DNA of 64,000 bases, from assembly GCF_964199755.1 (NCBI RefSeq), contig NC_133901.1, forward strand, positions 43,989,418 through 44,053,417. Direction: 5' to 3'. The position numbers were made by a program, and so were the translations under genes. Under the pieces are notes generated by a model that was not told where the DNA came from, did no database searches, and saw only the letters and a list, made by a program, of their open reading frames with translations. This DNA comes from Larus michahellis. Its lineage: Eukaryota; Chordata; Aves; Charadriiformes; Laridae. Of this stretch, positions 27,118 through 39,738 are shown piece after piece (the first letter of the stretch is position 1; each line of letters begins with the position of its first letter).

Positions 27118-28427
27118 GAAAACACACAGCAAAGATCACAGCCATAGAAAGTCCTGTAAACAAGACAATTTCATAATCTTAAAAAAAAAAGTGCGAAACC
27201 AAACCAAAACTGAAAAAGAAACCCAAAATAAGACTTGCTGAATGAAGACTGTGAATAGTAATTTTTTTTACTGCCTTAACAAAAATAATGACATACACCT
27301 TCAGCATTTCTTTTTCCAAATTTACTTGACAGAGGTTAAAATATTGCTTTATTCTGACTCAACATACAACAGCACTGCGTGATCGATTGTGCTATTTTGG
27401 GAAGTCTTCAGACTTGTGAACTGGAAAGTCTGGGGCACATTAATAAATTTAACAATTAATTTGCTGCAAAGGAATATTTTAATACATTCTGCATATACTG
27501 TAAATTTTTTTTTAATCAATCTTCTGACATTAACCAGGGAAGGCTATTTAGCAATCATTTATTATAGTTCATTTTCTTTTTCCCCACTAATAAGCAGATA
27601 CTTTAATACTAATAAAACCTGTAATGTGTCTGTCACTGAACCCAATTCATTGCATTATTGGCATATTGTGTTACAATTTATGGGGGGCGGAGGGACTCAA
27701 AAGAAAGCAAATGCAAAAAAATGCTCATAATGCAATTGGGATATGGCAACCAGGAAATGACATTTCTTCTCTAAGGCCTTGATGCCCTGCAGGGAATGGT
27801 TTGTTGAAAAACATCTGCTCTTACATGGCCCCATTAGAATCAGATCTGTGCACGCTTGTGGGTCTGCCCATACTGAACCATCTGCAAGGTTGAAGCTTTA
27901 AAGTTCACAAGCCTAAGCCACGATTAAAGTGACTGGAGAACTGAAAGTAGGAACAAATTAGGGCAGCGTGGACACTTATCGGCTGGATTTTGATCATATT
28001 GGATCTCCCTGACTCTTCTCTGAACAACCCATAATAAAAAATAAGTTAAAAAAAACACACACACACTCAGAAGTGCTCCTTGAGAGCTTACAAATGCCTT
28101 CAAAGTATAACAGTTTAAAAATGTTGGGGGGTTGGTAACGAAAAACGGAGTTTATGTTCCCACTGAAAAAAACCCAAACCAAACCTGTCACAATACACGC
28201 TTCTGCACTTTCTCTTGTTCTTCCTCGCTCTCCACCAAGGCAGCTCTGATGGGCAAAGCTCAGACGATGGAGCAGCCGTGGGCTCCTGACCACTGCATCT
28301 CTACAGACCCCCATCCCACTCCACGCTTGGTCAAACCCAAAGCTTCTAAATGTTTCCATTGACTTTCTTGGGCTGATTGACACACTGAACTAAGGTCGAG
28401 AGTTAAGCATCTGGCTCAATTTAGGGA

Positions 28428-28433
28428 TTTATT
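28428..28433 (-). promoter_or_regulatory. Candidate polyadenylation signal AATAAA (proximal)
   Basis: This is a minus-strand AATAAA about 535 bases past the NRG3 stop codon, in AATGACAATAAATCCC. The sequence just beyond it is not obviously GT-rich, so it is the weaker context, but it would give a short 3' UTR. Confidence 0.25.
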
Positions 28434-28966
28434 GTCATTACACAGTAGGTACCAGACCTCAGAAGTAGATGGCTGCGTGCCTATTTCCGTGGTATGAACC
28501 TGGAACCAAGAGGAGAGGGAGACAGGGGACCGAGTCTGTGCCGGGGTCACAGGACTTTCTCCCCAGGGTCTGAATCCCTGGCCAGCAGCTCACTGCAGCG
28601 CTGCCCTCAGACCAAAAATGAATCTAAGAATGGTCTTGGCCTTCACTGAAAAGAAGACGCATAGCCTAAGCCTTCGGACAGGTGAATGGGACCGTGGTAA
28701 AATGCTCTGTAACTGAAACTATATGTGTGATCCTGCCTAGAAAGCACCTGATGTACGCCTCACCCCTCCTGGAACTTTTCCCTTTAAAAAAATATTTTGT
28801 TAAAAAACACTATGATATGAGGGCGATTGACTATTTGGTTTCTTCTAAGTAGATGCTCTTAAATTAATGCATATAAATAATTTGTATTTAATTTCCTCCC
28901 TTCCTGTTTAGCAAAGCATCGAATGCACAGATCTCTCATTTCCCCTCCCACAACCCCCACAGAAAG

Positions 28967-29474
28967 TCACTTGGTCAATACCGAGTCTCTTTGCGTTTCG
29001 CTTTTTAAGACAAATTGTGCCTCTCGCTCTGACTTGGCCATGGGGCTCATGGGCAGAAAGGCCGTGTTTTCGCTCGCGCTGCTCTCTGCTTCTACGCTCG
29101 CCAGTTCATAGTCCTCCGACCGCCTCGCGTCCGTCAGAATCCGAATCTGCTCCTGCACAGTTTCTAGCAATATTTTGACTTCGTGTTGTTCTGCTATAAG
29201 ACAATTACTGACTGGGGAACTCACATTGACAAGTTCAGCTGAATAGGAGTTTTTGCACCATTTGATGCCTGTTACTTCAGAAACATTTTGCATTTGCATG
29301 CAGGCTTCGTCCAAGCCCACAGACGGGATGATGGGAACGGAGTTGGCCCTTGAAGATGAATAGCCGACCAAGTCCTTCTGATCCACGTTATTAAAATAAG
29401 GGGTTGTCTCTCTTGAAGGCAGTTGCATATTTATTGAAGTGTTCTGAGGAGTTTTTAAACCACTGGATGAATAC
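28967..29474 (-). CDS. NRG3: NRG3 terminal coding exon: C-terminus and stop
   Basis: This is the last coding exon, with 168 residues and a TGA stop at 28967-28969. It follows the acceptor CTTTTTACTCTTTCCAG at 29475 and above. The first base closes a glycine codon, then comes YSSSGLKTPQNTSINMQLPS. Later landmarks are KDLVGYSSSRANSVPIIPS, GIKWCKNSYSAELVNVSSP, CLIAEQHEVKILLETVQEQ, IRILTDARRSEDYEL, SENTAFLP, KSEREAQFVL and the ending QRDSVLTK. These match the C-terminus of NRG3 closely and distinguish it from NRG1, NRG2 and NRG4. The segment HEVKILLETVQEQIRILTD is predicted from its spacing to form an amphipathic or coiled-coil helix. A methionine at 29426-29428 lies in frame but is internal, not the start. 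The reading frame is intact. Confidence 0.98.
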
Positions 29475-29617
29475 CTGGAAAGAGTAAAAAGAAGTTTTTG
29501 TTGTACATCAAGTGGTCAGATGCAACCGGCAGCAGGAGCGCTGTATGAGATGCAGTGAACCGTGCCGAAAAGATACATGTCATTTTTCCCTCACACTAGG
29601 AACACTTGGTAATAGTG

Positions 29618-29745
29618 GGGCCCTGGGGAAAACACCAGACTCTAGAGACCTGCTTTTGATTCTCAGATCTGCTGGTGGCAAACCCCTGCTTTTCTCTCAA
29701 TCTCACTTTGCCCACCAGTACATGAGAATAGTGACAATTCCTTTT
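29618..29745 (+). mobile_element. MIR-like (tRNA-derived CORE) SINE relic
   Basis: The order of motifs follows MIR: CCAGACTCTAGAGACCTGCT, then TGATTCTCAGATCTGCTGGT, CTTTTCTCTCAATCTCACTT and GAGAATAGTGACAATTCC. This corresponds to the gagacctgggttc / tctgccac / cctcagttt / ataataata landmarks of the family. It is old and diverged and was assigned by pattern only. Confidence 0.45.
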
Positions 29746-32488
29746 TAAAAGATTTCAGGAGTCATACTGTATTACCAATTTTCTTTGAAATTAAATTTGA
29801 AAGTCCATTCCTATGTTCCTAACTGGGGAAACGGACTGATGCTTTCTTCAACATCAGAACTCTCAATGTCAGATGGCTATTTTAGGAAGACACTTTAAAA
29901 AGTTGCAGGAAGAAAGAACTTTAAAAAAACCATGGTTGTGTAGTCTGTATTTACATAGAAATGATTGTCTGTGCTCCCCTTCAAGCAAGCAGAGCATCTA
30001 AGTGCATGAAAAACATGTCAGTCTTTCAATAGCCCATACTCCTCATGTTGGCCTGATTTGTTTTCTTAGATCTCATCTGGAAATAGAGCTAATATATTGG
30101 GCTTGAAGAAATGCCTGTGTTTTCCTGATATTGCTATCCTGTGTTTCAAAAAAACCCCACCTTTACCCTCCATTAATACATATCATAGCATGATTTTATT
30201 TATTGCGAAGCAACTTTGGTGAATCTTTATTAACATTTCCATTTGGTTTCAAAGCCAAATTCATTATTCTGATCCGAAAGTGTTTTTGTTTACAGGAAAT
30301 ACTTAAAAAACAGAAATGGAAAGTATACTAAATATAAAATAAAGGAAACAATGACATACAAAAAAAAGATGTTTCCCATCTGAGAAGTCGTATTACTAGA
30401 AATTTGGTGCTTTAAGAGTTACTATATCTACGAGTCATGATTGCTAAGGACCACAGACATCACCTCAGTACCGGAACATATTTTATTTATAATCAGCTTT
30501 GTGATCATATCACTATTTAATAAGGCAAGCTAATGGTGAACTCTAATATGTTTTATCTGTGGATGAGGAAAGCAACATTTAGATCTGGTGCGGAAGCAGG
30601 TGCTTTGAGCTCTGACTTGACGGGTGTTTTCCTGAAAGCTGCTTAAGCCTGCTGGACTTCACTAGGGATGTCCTTCTACTCAGCCCTGCTGCTTTTTGGC
30701 ATTAGCAGAAAGAGAAATAAGGAAAAGAAAGTGAATTGCATGAAAGAGCCCTAGTCCAATATTAGCGCACAACGCTAATTAACTGGAAATGCCTCCTTTG
30801 GCCCCATCCTCCTGGCGAGTCGTCAGCCAGGAGAGAGAGGAGGAGATATCTTCAGGCTCATTTCCCGCAGAGCGCCAATGACTTGTAATTAACTCGTCTA
30901 TGGTGGCACTGTGTTTGTACAACTGCTTGACACCTTAACCTGTACACGTGCACGCATGCAGTTCTGTGCAGCCCCTGTACGAAAACTCTCTGGGCATCCC
31001 CAAAAGACCAGAAAAGGCAGCTGGGAGCTCTGCAATAAGGTGTTGGGATCTTTGTTGCTACCTGATGGAAAGAGATACTGCTTTGGGAAGTGGGACCTGG
31101 GGGAATAATATAGCAAGCAGCTTTTTTGGACACGTGCTAGAACTTCTTGTACATGCCATACAGCTGCATTTACGTTTTACATCTGAGCCCGCTGAGACTC
31201 AGCTTTTGGTGAATTACATTTGCCCTATGCTTAGACGCACTTGTAGCCATTTACGGACGGCCTTTTCAGAACGGTCTTCAAGAATCAGTATGAATGAAAT
31301 ACTGATCAGGGATATTATTCCCGAGGGAGGACAATTGAAAAAAATAAATGAAAACAAAACAGTGCAGACCTTTGGGTTGTGCCCATTCTTGTTTCCTTTG
31401 CTTATTATATAACTGTTCAAACGACTATAGCTGGAGAGATCGCATCAGTTGCATTATTCCCTTTTTTGGTAATTCGGGCCCTAAATATATTCTGGGCTGC
31501 ACCCTGAAAACAAAGGGAGTGAATGTTTTTAATGACTTTCACATGCAATGGATGTATTGTATGGATGATATATAAGCAAAACCAAGAAAAGACTGAATTA
31601 AAATGGGTTTTGTGAGAAAACAGTAACATTTGCCAATTCCATAACAGCGATTCAATTATTCTTCGTACTTCGAAAACTAATTGTCAGCAACAATAACATG
31701 TAACGCAATACCTGGCATATTTCCATAGTATTTTTTGAAGTACAGATAGACACACCAATTTTATGCCAGAATTACATGTTTCTGCCCTGCGCTCACAGGG
31801 CTTTCACGCAGGAGGACTGAGGTTGAATTAAAGCACATAGACTGTGTGCAACAGGCATGGTCTTAAATGAGTAGGGTTATTAACATCTAAACCACGTGAG
31901 ACGCAGCTTTTGGTTAATTACAAACCGATCCATGCTTCTACTTGTGACATCCGACTGCTGCTGTTTTCAATAGACTGAGACTTAGACCTATAATTGCAGA
32001 ATCTTAACTACATTTTCCTATAATTAACTTTCACAGAACTATAGTTCCTCCTAAGAAAGATATGTCTTTTTATCTGAAAAAATATTTTGTCTAAATAAAT
32101 TCATTCATGTGCATGTATTTCAAAGAGCAGCTCCCCACCCTCTTCCTAAAACCAAGCAAAAAAAAGAAACTCAAACATTTATAAATATGCAACAGTAATT
32201 ATGTTATACTTATACAGTGTTTAAGAGTCTAAATTAAAGAATGAAACTGAAAGAAGCATAATAATTTTACTGCCCCCTTAAAGTAGATATTAAAGAGAGA
32301 CAAAAGGGATCGGAACTTAAAATACAAAATGTTTTTTTTTATTTAGCATAGTACCAATAGCTCTGCTATAAGCCCTATTGCTACAGGTGTTCAGTATACA
32401 CCTGCCTGACGACAAGGTGCGTTAAGATGAATGGGAGTCATTCCAGTGGCATTACCAGGCTTTGGTTCAGCCTCGTAAGCACACAGAC

Positions 32489-32520
32489 CTATATATACAC
32501 ACCCCTATATATACACACCC
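32489..32520 (+). repeat. 16-bp tandem duplication
   Basis: The unit CTATATATACACACCC occurs twice in a row with no mismatch. It is a short simple-sequence duplication inside an NRG3 intron. Confidence 0.9.
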
Positions 32521-35324
32521 CATTTTCTACCTGTAGATACGACACACTGGGTCTTGTATACGTAAACACATCTATACCTGCATATGTACACATCCACGGG
32601 CTATAAGGCACTACTTCTAACGCTTCAGACTCTGTAATGCAAACAGCTGTCGCTAAAAACACGCGATCAAACCCCTGCCCACTTAACCGCATGTAAACTC
32701 CTGACACACTCAGGTACTCAAATGGCTCTCTGAGACGTAACTGGCACCTAGATGGTTTGTTTTCTTTAAGCCCCTCATTTCCTTCAAGCAGCACATTGAT
32801 TAAATAACCGATATTAGCTGTATTCGGCTCAAACTCTGCAGATATTAGATCCTGTTGCAAATAATGAGGTCTGGTGCTTCTTGAAGCGAGCAAAAGCTTT
32901 CTTCTCAATGTGGGATGGGAAGAGAAGCACTTTTACAGGGCTAGACAAAAACTAACCAGGTAAATTAGCCTCTTTTATATAAAATATAAACATACAAAAT
33001 GTGACTACACTTCAGCCAGAGCTGCTGATGGGTGAACTTCAGACAGCTCACAGAATTAGGACAATAAACCACTTTGATTTGTGCATCCCTACAGGGAAAG
33101 ATGAAGATGAGAAGGGAAAAGAAAGGAAGGAGTGTAACTTCTGCAGGGAATAAGGGAACTTTTCATTTGGACTGGAAATCTAATAAGAATACAAATAGTA
33201 TGAAATTAGCAGATATTTAGATGGTAAAAAGCCATCTGATTTTGGGGAAACCTCTTCCTAAGTTAGAAGAATTCCGCATAAATAGAATTAGTGAATTATT
33301 TTATTTTTGTTCAGAGGTAAGATGCATACTTAATATTTTGGTTGAAGAGATTACTTCATTGTTGCAACAGAAAATAACTTGCAAAAAGTTTTGTTATGCT
33401 CTTAAAAGCCTTCATTTTCATAAAAACCACCATCAGTAAAACACCGTAATAAAACAAGATCAAAGAACTGCTTTTGTTTTCACACCTAACGGTGACATTT
33501 AAAAAATTCCTTTCCATGGGTACTAGTTGAAGACTTTTGGTATTGTATTTGTGATATATACACAGACCGCTGTGACTCCCTGTCACAGCATGACCTGTTC
33601 GTGCACCCAGAGAACTCCTTCAGAGAAAGGTCCCATTGTTAGAGTCAATATTTGGAAGGTCTAATTCTACAGACATCCCTAGCGCACAAAATAAGGATGA
33701 AGTGCTTTAGTAGACTGAGGCCAGAAGGGGCCACAGTCTGGTCCAAATATCAACCTTTTGCAGAACTGCAAATTTAAAATGTAGGCCAGTATGAGATGAT
33801 GCTATAATATCCCACACTGATTTCCTAGAGAAGCGTAAATAAAACTCCCAGCAAGACAGTTTTGCTGGTTTCTACCTCCCTTCTCAACCTAGGAAGGGGC
33901 TGCAGCCCCCTCCAGAGCCCGTGTTAGAAGATGCTGCCACTGAAGGGGGAAGGCTGTTGGCCGGCGCCTTTCAGGAAGGGTTGCATTCGGAGTCACAATT
34001 TTCATAAGGAATTATACACACATTGTCACACAAATGAACAATAATATATTTACTGCAAGAAGTAATAAACGAGTTTTTCCTTAGAAGAAACAAATAGTAA
34101 CAATGAAAGAAGTATGAGAGAAACTTGTACTTTTTAAAAGAAGTCACCAGACACCCAAACCTTTCGCTGCCTTGCTTTCTTCCTTCCTAGCTAAGCCTTG
34201 TTCTCAGCCTGTCTTTACTAATTGCTGTGGCCAACTTTGTTAGGTAGATTCAGCTACAAGCGTTCAGTGAGCCAAGTCCCCCTCTCACAGAGTTCCCCAG
34301 AGTGGGGAATCCCGCTGCAGGTTGGGACGCGTGGCCAGGGAGGCGCGGGAAAAAGGTGTGCAACAACACACATGTGTAACGATGCTTATTCTTGGTCGGC
34401 ACTTGTGGCTGGCCGTTCCCAGGAGGTCAGAGTGGATAGTGATAACAGCTCCTTTCTTCCCCAAGGAAAATCAAACACGCAGGTGACCCCAGTTCTGCAC
34501 TTCATAAAGACGGTTCCAGTACCAAAACGTGCAGCTGCCTTCTCACAGTGTAACCACTCGCTTCGCTGCACTTAGCTGTGACTTACACGTGTCCAAATGA
34601 AACTGGTGCTGTTTTATGCCATTCCAGGTATCACTCCTAGTTTTACGTACAATATGTTCGTAGTGATTCTGGAAAGTCTTTGGAAATCTACAGGCATATG
34701 TAAATACTATGCAAAATACCTCAGCAATTGCAGAAGACTTCAAAGGCAGCTGTAGGTGCTCAGGAGCACTTTTGAAATTCAGACCTTACTGAGCTGGAGC
34801 TCACACTCAATATTCTAATGAGCTGAGTTAAAAAAGGAAAAATATTGGATTCTTCGTGCATTTCCAAAGACAAACCTGTGTGATCGGTCTTCAGTCTACA
34901 GCAAATAAAATTCACAATGTACATAGATTTATTTAAAAAAACAGGAAAGTTGGACTTCTGTATTATTTTCTCTTATTTGCCCAGTGCTGATGGGAGAAAA
35001 AACTGCTATGCAAAAGTTACTAGAACATCACGGCACTGCTAGAAAAAGCATCAGTTATAAAGAGTAACGTTGCCAATCACTTACATTTTGTCTAATCACT
35101 CCTCCTACAGCCTCTCAAAGGCTTGAAAAGAGCAGCCAGCAAAATAAAAATGTATTACCTTCGAAGAGCCAGTACGCTGAAAACATTCTTCTGCTTTCAG
35201 TACTATAAGCCCTGGATCCACAGTACATTACACCAAAGTTGGAAGGACTGCAATGGCAAAGCACATTAACCGCGTGACAGCAGCCACTCACAAACGGGCT
35301 CACTGCAGTTACGTTAGTACTTAC

Positions 35325-35495
35325 CCGTGACAAGGTATCGTGTCCTGGTCTGTGATCCTTGACTCTTCGAGCTGTTGATATGCTGGTCCTGTAATTCCAT
35401 TGAACCTACCCCGAGGTAAGGGAGGAGTCCTCCGAAAGGCATTTCTATGTAGCATCCCACTTTTTTGTCCTGGGCTGCAGCATGAAGAGAGACTT
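35325..35495 (-). CDS. NRG3: NRG3 exon: tail segment with CCSPGQ and RRTPP motifs
   Basis: This 171-bp exon starts with the last base of an arginine codon. It reads SLSSCCSPGQKSGMLHRNAF, then RRTPPLPRGRFNGITGPAYQ and QLEESRITDQDTIPCH, followed by two bases (GG). The motifs SLSSCCSPGQ, GMLHRNAFRRTPP, GPAYQQLEESRI and DQDTIPC are diagnostic of the neuregulin 3 cytoplasmic tail. The acceptor is CTCTTGGTGTTGTTCCTAG and the donor is GTAAGT at 35319-35324. The vicinal cysteines after SLSS are a candidate palmitoylation site by analogy; that is inference. In mammals this exon can be followed by an optional 72-bp cassette before the terminal exon. Here its GG end joins directly to the G that opens the terminal exon to give glycine and an uninterrupted frame, which matches the cassette-skipped isoform. 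Confidence 0.95.
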
Positions 35496-37980
35496 CTAGG
35501 AACAACACCAAGAGTACAGTAACAATTATCACAGCAAAAGTGTAAGCTTTTGCAAATTAAAGATTCAGGATTAATAACTCATGGATTACTGTTTTTTATA
35601 AACTTTGCTGTGGTGGCCTATGACATCAGTAGAAATTCTCTATGGAAATATAGTACTATAATCCACAGTTACCCGCTGTTTATGCCGTATTTAATACACT
35701 ACCTCTCTTCCACAAATGAAAGTAATTGCCTGGTATATTAAATGTATTCTTGTACTTGATGAAGGATGCTTCTTTCTTTCCGTGCTGCATCCCATAACCC
35801 TGCTACATAGAGCTGACTCCTCAGACAGTGTAAGTGGACAGCACAGCCCCATCATACCTACAGCTGAGCTCAAAATCAGATCTTAGATTTAGATCCCACT
35901 GTATCATCTATCAACCTATGGGGTCCTGCTTCCTGAGACAGCAACATTAAATTGGGAAAAAATGTAAGTGAAGAGTGTAAGTGAAGCTTATCAGCAGCTT
36001 GAAGAAATCATCCATAACACGTTTTCCCCACGCTGACCAAGATTTCTTTTCTGTATTGTTTTATTCTTGTTTTATATGCATTGATTGTTTTCTTCTTTAT
36101 ACATAGATAAATGCTGTTTCTTTAAGTGATATAATACAAACTTGAATATGATAAAAACAAGTAATAGTTTTCTACTTATTTTAGAAAATTGCTTTTGTAA
36201 AGAACATTTTTGTACTGTTTTGGAAGGAGAATGGATTTTTTCCATTTCATGCAGGAATTAAAAGGCATCTAGAATCCGTAGTTTTGGTATATTAACCATA
36301 AATTCAGCTGTTGCTAATGCAAAAATAAGGGAACATAGAATTAAGGGAAGACATGACCTGTTTCTACTGTTAACAGTAGGTAACAGTACTGCATGGTGTG
36401 ACTGGCTATTAATTTTCCAGCTACTCCTATTTCTCTTGACATCTCCTGGGTTTCAGGAATGAGTATGTATTACCTAATATTCTGTCACATCCTTAATAAT
36501 GTTTTAATATAGGTTTTGTAGATGCATTTTAAGAATTACTATTTTTGGTTACACGAATAATTTGAGCTTCTGACACAATTCAGCTACGCAAAAGACTTTT
36601 GATAAGTTTGCTTCTCTTTTCCTATTATAATGTGACTTAAAAGCAATCTGCATTTTATACCTAGTGGGAACTTTATTTATAGTTAGGGCCACATCCACTC
36701 CCAAAGCAATTCTTGCTTGGACCAAGTATGTTGGATAAATTCTCTTGGTACATTTCCATTAAACCTGACCTTTTCTCCCCAAAGTCAAAACATAAGAAAT
36801 TCAACAGTCCCTATCCTACTGCTCAGGCTAGCAGTGTTCCATCACGGTCTCTGCTCTGTTCTCTTCCACATTTTTACTTTCCTGGTTCTTTATAATTGAA
36901 AAGATCTCTAACCCATAGCAATAGCACTCCCTCAAGGATTTTTGATGCTTCCTTAAATAAATTTTTCCTTAGCTATTAACGAGGTTGTGAAAAAAACTTT
37001 CTTAAAAAAACGAAGTGCTGGCTTTCAATTCCAAAGCCTGAGTTCAAGTTGTGAGTTACAGTTCATATTCTGTAGAATAACACTTCCACCTCAGAAAACA
37101 ATTGACAATTTCTGCTCAGGAGAGTCTGAGATTATTACAGCAGGGGATCTTAAAAGATGCAGCTGAATGAATAATTCGCGATGGATAATGGATTTCAGGG
37201 TTTTTTTTATTGATTGCGGAGCATTCATCAATGTAGTAGAAAAGTCAACAAACTGATTAACTTAACAGACTTTAGATTGATTGCAAATATGTGAAACTAG
37301 AAAGGCATTGTTTAATGTGGTTCGTTTGATGCTCTTGCACATCTTCCGTCTTGGTTGACAGCACAATGTCTCCCATCTAATGACATGCAAATTCACAAAA
37401 GCTCTGCATTACACAGATGCAATTGCAACACATACAGCTATACCTGAGATAATTGGTATGAACTGCAGCGAAGATGCATATAAAAGCCCTATCTGTACTT
37501 CCTTCAACTTGCACTGAAACTCTCGTTGCTACATCTGACACTAGACGCCTTGGGCGGCTGAAGGTGCGTGGGCTGGTTAGACCGAAGGGATCCGGCAGAT
37601 GCCAACATCTTCCTGCAATCACAGCCGCTCCAGCACCGACAGAGCTTAAGCAATCGATTTGTTGCTAATGTGCTTTCAACATTTCTGACAGAAAAAAACG
37701 GAGGGGAAAATGAACAAAGATATTTTGTGGTCATGGACAAGACCAATTCACTAAGAAGGACCAGGAAATATTTACAGACAGCGCCAAGCTGCAGGATAAC
37801 GCTTATTTCTTGAAGCACCAAAGACAAGATAGTAACAATGTTTGTTAAAAGTTCTATGAAAAAGTAACTCCAGCATAATACAGTTTTTCCTTTTTCACAA
37901 AACTGCTATGAACGTCAGCGTACTCTTCCTCCAAAAATGTTAATATAGTCCCTCTCAGGCTTCTGTTCTATTGCTCACGT

Positions 37981-38015
37981 GAAGTGTTCCTCTCCCTGAG
38001 GAAGTGTTCCTCTCC
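37981..38015 (+). repeat. 15-bp direct repeat with 20-bp period
   Basis: GAAGTGTTCCTCTCC occurs at 37981 and again at 38001, separated by CTGAG. It is a small local duplication in an NRG3 intron. Confidence 0.9.
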
Positions 38016-39738
38016 ATTCGGAGTTCTTCAGGGAAACCATTATGGTTTCTTCCTCCCTGTACTCCAGTCTAGTCTAAGTGGGTAAAAGAAACCAGCTCAC
38101 GTAACTAAACTGTTCAATAAAAGAGACCAATTAGGAAAGCCGTAGCAGATAGGTCTTTGAAATCCATTAATCAATTACTCCAGAATAACAAAAATCAGAG
38201 TATGTTTGAACTGGTTCACAAGTAATGCATAAACTAGGGAGAAATACAGTTCTGATGAATTTATGGTTTGAGAGAAGAAGTTCAACCATCTGCAAAGTTA
38301 ATTAAGAATTTGGGATTCGTTGTTGCAAATTGTTTTGTGTGAAATTTTTCTTTAGGTTGAGCAACCAAGTAACAACAAAGTCTATCTCAGCAGGTGGAGT
38401 ATTCTCTTCTCAAGGCACATACACAACTCCCAAGTGCAGTTAACCACGTTCATGAAGAGGGGAACACTTGCAGTGAATTTACAGCAACTCTGGGAATCCT
38501 CCTGTACTACTTTTTAATTAATTACTAAAGAACATTGATTATACATCACATTATGAACACATTCAGAAGGAACTTTGTCAATAGGAACATGAAGAGCATT
38601 AACAAGAGGATAACAATTAAAGTGTTAAAACTTTAGACAGGATCCCAATCCTTCCCTTCTTGTTCAATATGCACAACGGAGCTACAGAAATAGTGCTTAT
38701 AACCATGATCGCATGTATAACTATTTTACTTATTCAGGATTGTAATTCATGAAAAGAAAGACACTAAGTTGAGGGAGGAAGGAAAGTTCTAAAACTTATT
38801 GTAAATACTCTGGCTTTGTACCTGCAAAACCTATACAGGGAGGCGTATTATGTTACATACTATATTACGTACTGATCATAAGATGCAAACATTAGTGCTG
38901 AAGATGAGGTCTTTGTCCTTGCAAGACAGAAACAGTAAATACATACCCTAATGAAAGAGCTACCTGCTAGGTAGACAGGGTCTTCTGATGTTCCCTAGGA
39001 GCTACACTTTTAGGCTAAGTTAGGTAATCTACTGCTAACATTTGTACATATCAACTATTCAGACTTTCATCCAATTTTCAGTTTTAATAAAAAGCATCTG
39101 TTGTACCTGAGAACACAAGCATCTCTCAGCAAATACCGTGCAACAATAATACCACTGTATCACAAAGCCCTTTTGTCAGATCGTTTACAAGAACGAGATG
39201 ACCCACAATGAGCGCGTCTCTGCTGGAGCCTGTGTTATAGATGGCTCCTCAAAGGGAGAAAGTTAGCATAATATTTGGGACTTCAATAAAGCTCTATGTG
39301 ATTAAGATAATACTAAGATTGTAAGGAGATTATTATACCAAAAAAGCCGTGGCATAAGGGAACTGAACCTAATAGTTTTGTTCCTTTTTTACCTATAGCA
39401 TTCTGTATCCCAAGCATTTAAACACCGCTTTTTTCCTGTGTCTTTGCAAAGTAGTCATGTTCTGCCTCAGTACACAATTACTGTCTAGGAAAACACCTAA
39501 TCTACAATGGCACGATGACCTGTGTTTTCTAGCTCGTGTTCATGAACTGTTACAGCCAGTCAGGTTCTCAGCCCAGGTGATGGAGTGGGACTTGTAGCCT
39601 GCTGTTTGCAAAACTCTCTTCTCCCTTCACACATGCAGGAGAAGCTTTCCAGCAGCCGGCCTATACCTACAAATCTACTGTTGATTTCTGAAATGGGAGC
39701 ATTGTTGCTTCCGTTATAGATTCACATATTCACATTCA

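Larger units (their letters stand above)
27095..28966 (-). other. NRG3: Probable NRG3 3' untranslated region
   Basis: This region follows the NRG3 stop codon on the minus strand and has no conserved coding content. It is drawn down to a plausible cleavage zone below the AATAAA at 27112-27117, giving a 3' UTR of about 1.9 kb. It contains AT-rich runs, a short CA repeat near 28050 (plus-strand sense) and several short open frames that look random. The boundary is inference; a shorter 3' UTR ending near 28400 is equally possible, and transcript data would decide. Confidence 0.4.
29475..35324 (-). other. NRG3: NRG3 last intron
   Basis: This 5.85-kb intron lies between the RRTPP exon and the terminal exon, with a GTAAGT donor and a CTTTCCAG acceptor. 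It holds a MIR-like relic near 29618, two perfect short inverted repeats at 30761-30833 and a 16-bp tandem duplication at 32489. In mammals an optional 72-bp exon is found here; I could not find its counterpart by eye. Confidence 0.9.

Noticed and set aside
30948..31412. 154-codon plus-strand frame
   Set aside because: Starts in intronic DNA opposite to NRG3 with no splice or family support.
32489..32908. 139-codon minus-strand frame
   Set aside because: Includes a TA/CA simple repeat, no splice-consistent borders and no recognisable family.
35314..35532. 72-codon minus-strand frame overlapping the NRG3 exon
   Set aside because: Wrong reading frame; the shifted frame of the same strand gives the NRG3 peptide with correct splice sites.
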